The position numbers and the translations under genes are program-made. Below the pieces are notes generated by a model. The model was not told the DNA's origin. It saw only the letters and a program-made list of their open reading frames with translations, and ran no database searches. Positions 49,371-59,000 of a stretch of DNA of 64,000 bases are shown one piece after another; position 1 is the stretch's first letter, and each line of letters begins with the position of its first letter. The DNA is from Mycobacterium sp. Marseille-P9652 (GTDB taxonomy: Bacteria; Actinomycetota; Actinomycetes; Mycobacteriales; Mycobacteriaceae). Where the stretch lies: the NCBI RefSeq assembly GCF_902652685.1, contig NZ_CACRUY010000002.1, positions 248,001 to 312,000 of the forward strand, written 5' to 3'.

Positions 49371-50058
49371 TCATGGCTCCTAGGTGTGTACGGCTGCAGT
49401 GGGGCCCCGCTGGTGGCGAGATCAAGATAACCCGTTGGGCCATCACCGTTGCGGAGAATCCGCGGATACGTGTGACACCCGACGGGGGCGGCCGCCGTCG
49501 CCGCGGTGGGCCGCTCGTCGCCGAGGGGCGCCACAACTGACGGGCTCAAATTTTGGAGCGAAACGTGGCTCCTGGGTGGCCGCCCGCCCGATAGAGTGCG
49601 GGCGGCGCGCCGGTTCTACGGGTCTGCCGCGACATGTTCGGCAACTTCGCCCAACGGTACGTCTGTCTTAGATCTTGCCGCTACGCTACATATGTTGAAC
49701 AACGGATACTGGGCCCGAACTCAGGGGGTGCCCTGGCGCCTGTGCGCACGGGGCACCTCTGGTGTTCACCAGGCCGTCGACCGCGGAAGGCCAACGGAAG
49801 GCCATTGCGCGGGAAGGGGAACCGCAGGTTGCATCGTGAATCCAGCCCACCGGAGGCCGCCAACACGGCTGACGGAAAAAGCCGACTCTCGCTTGCCGAT
49901 CGCGTGGTCGTCGCACACTCGAACCGCTGAAGTCGGTTGGGTGCTTGCAGTGAGCGTTTCCGACGTGGTTGGCAACTCACGCGGCCCGGACGCGGCCGGG
50001 GCTCGCGAGCCTCGAGTCGTCGACGGATCCAATAGCGGAATATAGAGAGGACAACCGC
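49371..50058. other. 688-base divergent control region between papA3 and pks
   Basis: No convincing gene lies here; open frames up to ~180 codons on the plus strand lack ribosome-binding sites and family sequence. Both operons must have their promoters in it. Candidates are TACGCT at 49682-49687 in an AT-rich patch (CTACATATGTTGAAC) for pks, and AAGATA at 49424-49429 (TATCTT on the minus strand) for papA3. The pks ribosome-binding site is AGAGAGG at 50044-50050. I find no clear operator. Confidence 0.5.
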
Positions 50059-53000
50059 ATGGCATCTCTCGAAGACCCGATGGCGCCGGCACCGGGTTTT
50101 GCGATCGTCGGCTACGCAGTGCGCGTGCCGGGTGCTAACGATGCGGATGGATTCTGGGACATATTGCGGCAAGGGCGCGAAACGGTTTCGGAGGTACCTC
50201 AGGACCGCTGGGATGTCGACGAGTTGTTCGACCCGGATCCCGGGGCGCCCGGGAAGATCGCGACCCGCCGGGCGGGATTCATCGACGACATAGCGGGGTT
50301 TGACGCGCCGTTCTTCGGGGTGTCGACGCGCGAGGCCGAGTGGATGGACCCGCAACATCGGATGCTGCTGGAGACCGCGTGGCAGGCGCTGGAGCATTCT
50401 GGCGCCGCACCAACCAATTTGGCCGACACCAGGACCGGCGTTTTCATGGGTTTGTCGACCCATGACTACCTGGCGACGATGTCCAACGAGCTGGGCCCCG
50501 CGGAAATCGAAGCCTATTTGGCGATTGGCACGTCGGCCGCTGCGGCGGCGGGCCGGATCAGTCATCGCCTGGGACTGCAGGGACCGGCGGTCACGGTCGA
50601 TACGGCGTGCAGCTCGTCGTTGGTGGCAGTCCATCAGGCCTGCCAAGCGCTGCGCCTGCGCGAGTGCGACCTCGCGCTGGTCGGTGGCGCGAATGTCCTC
50701 ATCAGCCCGGCAACGATGATGACCTTCTCCCAATCACGGATGCTGGCCCCGGACGGCCGCTGCAAGACGTTCGACGCGGCGGCCGACGGTTACGTGCGGG
50801 GTGAGGGCTGCGGTGTCGTGGTCGTGAAACGTCTTGATGACGCGATTCGCGACGGTGACCGCATTCGGGCCGTGATACGGGGCAGCGCGGTCAACCAGGA
50901 TGGCGCATCGGGTGGTTTGACGGTGCCGAATGGTGTTGCCCAGCAACGGGTCATCGCCGAGGCCCTGCAGCGAGCCGGCGTCGCGGCCGGCGATGTCGGA
51001 TATCTGGAAGCGCACGGGACCGGCACATCGCTGGGTGACCCAATCGAAGTACAGGCCGCGGCCGCGGTACTCGGCGAGGGGCGCGACCCCGGCGCGCCGC
51101 TGCTGATCGGTTCGGTCAAAACGAACATCGGGCATCTGGAAGCCGCCGCGGGGATCGCGGGGCTGGTCAAGGTCATCCTGTCGCTCGAGCACGAAGTGTT
51201 GCCGAAGCACTTGAATTTTCGCAACCCGTCGCCGCACATACCTTGGAACCGGCTTCCGGTGCGGGTCGTGGACGAGACGACTGCATGGGAACGCAACGAT
51301 CGACCTCGTGCCGCGGGCGTCAGTTCTTTCGGGTTCTCCGGCACCAACGCGCACCTCATCGTCGAGGAAGCGCCCTGTCAAGTGGGCCAGTTCGGCGGGG
51401 CGCCTGCTCCGACCGGGCAGTCCACGGACCGACGGTTCAGCGTGCTTCCACTCTCCGCGCGCAGCCCGGCCGCATTGGTGCAGCTGGCCGATCGGTACCG
51501 CTGCTGGTTGAGCGCGCATCCCGAGGCCGCGTTGTCCGATGTGTGCTTCACCGCCGGGGCGGGGCGATCCCATCTGGAGCACCGGGCCGCGTTGGTGGTG
51601 AATTCGACGGAATCCGCGCGTGAGTTACTCGGTGCGCTGGCCGACGACCGCCCGGCACCGGGTTTGGTGCGGGGCGTGTGCGCCGACAAGCCGCAGACGG
51701 CATGGTTGTTCCCGGGTCAAGGCAGCCAGTTCGCCGGGATGGCCCGAGAGTTGTTCGAGAGCGAGCCGGTGTTCGCCGAGACGATGACCCGGTGCGCCGA
51801 GGTGATCGATGGCGTGCTCGAAAAACCCTTGCTGAACGTGGTTTTCGATTCGGACGGCCCAGACAGCCAAGAGACCTTGCGGCAAACATGCTATGCCCAG
51901 CCGGCCTTGTTCGCGATTGAGATGGGCCTTGCCAGACTTTGGCAGTCGTGGGGCTTCGAGCCGGACGTGGTTATCGGCCACAGCGTCGGCCAATACGCGG
52001 CCGCCTGCGTCGCGGGCGTCTTCGGTCTCGAGGACGGAGCCATGTTGCTGGCCGAGCGCGGCCGCCTGTTCGGCAGTTTGCCCCCCGGCGGCCGCATGGT
52101 CGCGGTATTCGCTGCCGGCGAGCGCGTGGAAGGCCTGACCGATACGTTTCCGAGCTTGTCGGTGGCCGCGTACAACGGCGCCAATACCGTGCTGTCGGGA
52201 CCCGCGCAGGACCTGGACCGGGCGGTGGCGGGACTGGAGGCGGACGGTGTGCGCTGTGACTGGCTGGATACCAGTCATGCCTTCCATTCGGCGCTCCTGG
52301 ATCCGGTCCTCGACGAATTCGAATCGTATGCGAACGGGTTCCAGTTCCGTTCGCCACAACGAACATTGGTGTGCAATCGCACCGGCACCGCCCTGGGCAG
52401 AAATGCAAAACTGGACGGCGCCTATTGGCGCGGCCACGCCCGGCAGCCGGTCGAGTTCGCCAAAAGCGTGCGCACCCTGGCCGATCTCAGGTGCACGCTG
52501 CTGCTGGAGGTCGGTCCGCAACCGGTGCTCGCCGCCGCAGCCCTGCGTGCGTGGCCTGACCCGGCAACCGCACCACGGGCAATCGCCTCGTTGCGCCGCA
52601 ACACCGCCGACCACCGCCAGATCACCGACGCCCTGGCCAATGCCTACGTGATGGGGCACCGGCCCGACTTCACTGCCCTGCAGCACGGACGCGCACACAA
52701 GCTCGACCTACCCACCTACCCCTTTCAGCATCGCCCGTACTGGTTCCGCGAGCAGCGGATCGCGCGCACCCGGATCTCCGACCAGAGCGCAGCCACGCGC
52801 ACCGAGGCCGTCCGGCTTCTGGAAGACGGCCGGATCGAGGAGCTCGCCGCGCAACTCGACGGCGGCAGCGGCGATCAGCACACCGTCGATGTGCTGAAAC
52901 AGCTCGCCGCACAACACAACCAGCAGCGTGAAGCGCAATCCATCACGGACTGCCGTTACGAGATTCGCTGGGACAAATCCGCTGTCAAGGCCTCAGAGGC

Positions 53001-56000
53001 CGCCCAGGCGGAACTTCCCGGGGGTTCTGCCTGGATCCTCATCGGCGACGATGCCGATGCCATCAAGCCATTGGTCGGCGCGCTGACCGCCCGCGGGCAC
53101 CGGCATCGCATCCTCGGACTGCCAGCCTCCGACGTCGACGAGGAAAAACTCGAAGCTACGTTACGTGCTGCGGTGGCGGACGAACCGACGACCCGAATTC
53201 TGCATCTCGCGGCGCTCTCGGTCGGAACATCGTCGACGCAGTCGCTGCTGCGGATGCAACACCGAATCGTCGGCGGGACACGGCGACTCTTGCGCGCCGC
53301 GGCCGCCGCCGAACTCCGCACAGCCATTTGGGTGCTGACCCGCGGAGCGCAGCGGGTCACCAGCGGCGACACGGTGTCACCGGTGCAATCCTGCATGTGG
53401 GGGCTCGGTCGTGCCGCCGCGCTGGAATATCCGCGACTGTGGGGCGGACTGGCGGATCTTCCAGACGATGGTCCCTTGGAAGAGGGTGTTTGGACGCGAT
53501 TGATCGACCACCTGATGGCTGCACCGCGCGCCGAAGACCAAGTCGCGCTGCGCGATCAAACGGTTTATGTACCTCGGCTGACCCGGCGCGCCGGGCAGCC
53601 GATCGCGACACCGTTGGAACTGCGTGATGACGCAACATATCTGGTGACTGGCGGCCTGGGCGGGGTCGGATTGGAAATAGCCGGATACCTGGCTGCGCAC
53701 GGCGCCGGCCACCTGCTGCTTGTCGGCCGACGCCCGCCTCGTGATGCCGTGCAACAGCGCATCGATGCGATTCGCGAACAGCACGGCTGCGAAATCCGCG
53801 TCATCGCCGCCGATGTCGCCAATCCGCACGACGTCGCACGTCTTTTGGGCACCGTACACAGCGAGCTACCGCCGCTGGCCGGCATCGTGCACGCCGCGGG
53901 AGAGATCAGCTCAACACCGCTACAAACGTTGGAGGACGCCGAAGTAGATCGAGTGTTCGCCGGGAAGGTCTGGGGCGCTTGGTATTTGAGCGAAGCCACC
54001 GCGGACATTCCGTTGGACTTCTTCCTGAGCACCTCCTCGATCTCCGCGGCATGGGGCAGCTTCGGCCAGGCCGCGTACAGCGCGGCCAACGCCTTTCTCG
54101 ACGGGCTGGCCCGGCGGCAGCGCGAGCAGGGCATCCCCGGCATCAGTGTCAGTTTCGGCCCGTGGGGGTCGGCGGGCATGGCCGACGCGGCCGCCCGCGC
54201 GGAACTGGAGAAACGAGGAGTCAAAACGTTGTCTCCCGCCGATGCGTTGGCGGGGATGGCCGAGCTCATGGTGGCTTCGTCAGGAAAAGGCGCAGAAGGG
54301 ATTGTGGCACGGATCGACTGGGCCAGCTTCGTGCCGCTCTACCAACTGGCCGGGAAGCGGTCGTTCCTGGAGGAGCTGGAGCGGGAGGTGCCCGAGTCGC
54401 CAGCGCTCACGTCGCCCGGAACCACCCGACTGGTGGAGCAGCTCACCATGGCTCCGGCGCAGCAGCGGAAGAAACTCGTCGTGGACTACCTGCGCGGCGT
54501 GGTAGCCGAGGTGACACGGATCGATGCGGCGGAAATCCGCGACGAGGCCGGGTTCTTCGATGTCGGTATGGATTCGCTGATGGCCGTTGAACTTCGGCGA
54601 CGGGTGGAGCATGCCGTGGGCAAGGAGCTGCCGGCGACTCTGGCGATGGACTATCCCCGTCTGGTCGACGTGGCGGACTACCTGCTCTGTGACGTCCTCA
54701 GCATCGGCGCACAGGCTGCCAGTTCGGACGCCGATTCGAGTGCCACTTTGGCGGCCCGGCGGGGCCCCGCAACGACCCCACTTACATCAGGACGCACGGA
54801 CGAGCCGATCGCCATCGTCGCGGTGGCCTGCCGCTTCCCCGGTGCGCCCGACCCCGAGGCGTACTGGGAGTTGCTGTCGGCCGGTGTCGATGCGATCCGG
54901 GAGATCCCGGACGACCGCTACGACGTCGACGAGTATTTCGACCCGGACCCCGAGACGGCGGGCAAGACCTACAGCCGCTTCGGCGGATACCTCGACCGAA
55001 TCGACGGATTCGATCCGGAATTCTTCGGCATCTCCCCGCGCGAGGCCGTATGGATGGATCCGCAGCAGCGGTTGATGCTGGAAATCGCGTGGGAGGGCCT
55101 GGAACGCGCCGGGTATTCGCCTACGGCGTTGCGTGGCAGCCGAAGCGGCGTGTTCGTCGGCGTGGCCGCAAACGAGTATTCGCATCTGCTGTCCGCCAAC
55201 CCAATCGAGACCCTGGAAGCACATTTCATCACCGGCAATGCGCTCAATGCCATCGCGGGTCGTGTTGCCTTCGCACTCGGGCTGGAAGGACCGGCGATGG
55301 CGGTGGATACGGCATGCAGCGCGTCGCTGGTGGCCGTCCACCAGGCATGCCAGGCGTTGCGCACCGGTGACTGCGACCTGGCGCTGGCAGGCGGGGTGAA
55401 CGTTTTGCTGAGCCCAGCATCGATCGTTGCCGCCTCACGCGCGGGGATGCTGTCCCCGGACGGTCGATGCAAGACGTTCGACGCTGCCGCCGACGGCTAC
55501 GTGCGCAGCGAGGGATGCGGGATCCTGGTGCTCAAGAGGCTCGGCGATGCCGAGCGCGACGGCGATCGGATTTGCGCGGTCATCCCGGGCAGCGCGGTCA
55601 ATCAGGACGGCGCGTCCAGCGGTTTGACCGTGCCCAACGGGGGTGCGCAGCAACGGCTTATCGCGGCGGCGCTGGCTCGTGCCGGTATCGAGGGGCGAGA
55701 TGTCGACTACCTCGAGGCGCACGGGACCGGCACATCGCTCGGTGACCCGATCGAGGTCCAGGCCGCCGCAGCCGCCTACGGTGGCGGCCGCGACGCCGAC
55801 CGCCCGCTGCTGCTGGGCTCGGTGAAGACCAATATCGGGCACCTCGAGTCGGGGGCCGGAATCGCCGGTCTGATCAAGGTCGTGTTGTCTTTGCAGCACG
55901 AGGTTCTGCCCCAGAACCTGCACTTCGAGGAACCGTCGCCGCATATTCCGTGGGACTCGTTGCCGGTGCGGGTCGTTGACAAGGCGATTCCCTGGCAAGC

Positions 56001-59000
56001 CAACTGCAAGCCCCGACGCGCCGGGGTGAGTTCCTTCGGATTCACCGGAACCAACGCACACGTGATCATCGAGGAGGCGCCGCGCCGAGCGGCAAGCGCC
56101 GACGAATACACCCCGGACGACGCCGTCCCTGACGTCTTTCCCGGTGTGGATGAGGCGCCGGAGTCGGAGGCATCGGGCGAGCCGGTCAGCGTGTTGCCGC
56201 TATCGGCGCGCTCACCCCAGGCGTTGATGGCGTTGGCGCAGCGTTATGGGGCCTGGTTGGACGCGCACCCCAAGGCCGACATCACCGATGTGTGCTTCAC
56301 GGCGGGGGTCGGGCGTTCGCATTTCGAACACCGGGCCGCGATCGTCGTGGATTCGGGCGGCGGTTCAATCCAGGCCGCTCGCGAGTTGCTGACCGAATTG
56401 TCCGAGAATCGGCTGCGACCGGGCGTGGTACGCGGTGAGTGCGCCGACCCGCCGAGGACGGCGTGGTTGTTCACCGGGCAAGGTAGCCAGTACCCGCGGA
56501 TGGCGCGCGAGTTGTTCTACGCCGAACCGGTTTTCGCCGAAACCGTGACGCGATGCGCGGAAGCGGTGGATGGGATGCTCCCGCATCCGTTGCTGGAGGT
56601 GCTGTTCGGCGCCGACCGGGACAGCGCAAAGATGTTGCGCCATACCTCGTTTGCTCAGCCGGCGCTGTTCGCAGTGGAGATGGGCCTGGCACGGCTGTGG
56701 CAGTCGTGGGGCATCGAACCCGACGTGGTGCTCGGGCACAGCGTGGGCCAGTACGCGGCGGCGTGTGTGGCCGGCGTCTTCAGCCTCGAGGACGGGGCAC
56801 GACTGTTGGCCGAGCGTGGCCGGCTGTTCGGCAGCCTGCCCGAGGGCGGGCGGATGGTGGCGGTATTTGCCGACCCCGAGCACGTGGAGGCACTCGCCCA
56901 CGGATTTCCGCGGGTTTCGGTCGCTGCCTACAACGGCCCCAACACGGTGTTGTCCGGGCCCGGCACGGATCTGGAACAGATCGTCGCCACATGCAGCAAT
57001 GACGGGATCCGGTGCTCGTGGCTGGACACCAGTCACGCCTTTCATTCGGAGTTGCTGGAGCCGGTGCTGGACGAGTTCGAGTCGTGTGCGGCTCGGGTGC
57101 AGTTTGCCGTGCCGGAGCTGCCGTTGGTCTGCAACCGGACCGGCGCGGTGCTCACCGCGGAAAACCCACCGGACGCACAGTATTGGCGGCGGCATTCCCG
57201 CCAGCCGGTGCAGTTCGCCGACAGCGTCCGCACCGTGGCGGCCCTGCGCTGCTCGGTCTTGATGGAGATCGGACCCCAGCCGGTTCTGACCGCGGCTGCC
57301 GTTCAGGTGTGGCCGGAATCCGCGGCCGCGCCGCGCGCGATCGTTTCCCTGCGCAAGGGCACCGACGCGCGCCGCCAGACCGCAGAAGCGCTGGCCGCGG
57401 CCTATGTCGCCGGGCACCGGCCCGATTTCGCCGCACTGCATCACCAGCCGCGCCGCAGGCTCGAACTACCGACATATCCGTTCCAGCGCCGTCACTTCTG
57501 GCCCAAGGTTTCGGGCCTCGCCGTTTTGGACTCACACGGTGCCGCCGTATCCGGGATCCTGGGCAGCGCAAAGGATCTCGCCTCCGGGGACTCCGTGTAC
57601 ACCAGCCGGTGGTCCATCAAATCGCAGCCGTGGCTGTCGGATCACGTCATCTATGGAACCGTTGTCGTTCCGGGAGCGACGTACGCGGCGATGGCGATTG
57701 CCGCGGTCGGGACGCCGGCGCAGGTGCACGATGTCTTCTTCTACGAACCGATCATTCTGGGCGACAAGAGTTCCCGGGAGGTGCAGCTGACCGTGCATCC
57801 GGTGGGGGACGGTGGCGGCCGGACCTTCCAGGTACACAGCCGTCCATACGGTGAGCGAGACGCCGAGTGGTCGTTGAACGCCGATGGCCGGATTGTCAGC
57901 GGCGCCGACCAGGGCCTGCCGGTGGAGCCCGCATCGGAGCCGACATCGAATCCGACGGATTCCGTGGATGCCGCGTGCGAGCGGATGAGCCGCAAGCGTC
58001 CGCAGGAGCTGTTCGGCATTTTCGCCGACATGGAGCTGGCGTGGGGCCCCACCTGGTCCACTTCCCTCAAATCGCTGTGGGCCGGTGACGGCGAGGCGGT
58101 TGGCGACATCGTCGTCGGTGACGAGCTCGCCGAACAACTCGGAAGCGAGCCGATCCATCCGGTGCTGCTGGACCTGTGCACCGGAATCGCCTTCCCGGCC
58201 TTTCCCGCGGTTCTCGCGGCAACCGAGGATGGCGGCCTCATGGGGGATCTTTTCTTGCCGCTGCGGTATGGGCGGGTGGCGCTGCGCGAGAAGATGCCGC
58301 GGCGGTTCTACTGCCGTGCGCGTTGGCAGTCCGGCGGTGTCGACAGCGAAACGCAGGTCTTCGACCTTGATTTCGTGGATCGGGACGGTCGGCAGTTGGG
58401 CGAAATCAGCGGCTTCACCGTAAAGCGCGCCCCCCGGGAAGCTTTGTTGCGCGGGCTCGGCGGCGATGCCAGCCGGAACCTGTACACCCTCGGCTGGCAG
58501 GAAACGCCGCCGGCGGCGTCAGGCGACGTTGCCGAGAGCGGCGACGGCACCTGGCTCGTCATCGGGTTTGACGACCTCGCGGCCGAGCTGCCGGGTTCCA
58601 TTGTGTTGCAACGTGACTCGATCAATTCGCTTTCAGAGGATCCGGGAGCGTGGGAGCGGCTGTTCGCACAGGCTCGGGAGCGCGGTGCCCCGGTCTCCGG
58701 CATTGTCTGGCGCAGTACCGGCCGACCGCGCACAGAAGAATCGACGGTCGAATTCGCCGGGCGGTTGGAGACGGAGATCGACCAGCTGCTCACAATCGCG
58801 CAAACACTTTCGGCGCAGCAAGACGTGAAACTCACCGGAGGATTGTGGATCGTCACCGGACGGGCCGTGGCGACCGAACCGGGCGAGCCGGTCGACCCGG
58901 CGCAATCGGCGCTGTGGGGATTCGGCCGTACCATGATCGCCGAGCAGCCGTCCCTGCGTTGTAGGTTGGTCGACTGCGACGATTTCGACGATGCCGTGCG

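Noticed and set aside
49506-50045. A ~180-codon plus-strand frame upstream of the PKS as a regulator
   Set aside because: No DNA-binding or other motif, no ribosome-binding site, and AT-rich promoter-like patches inside it.
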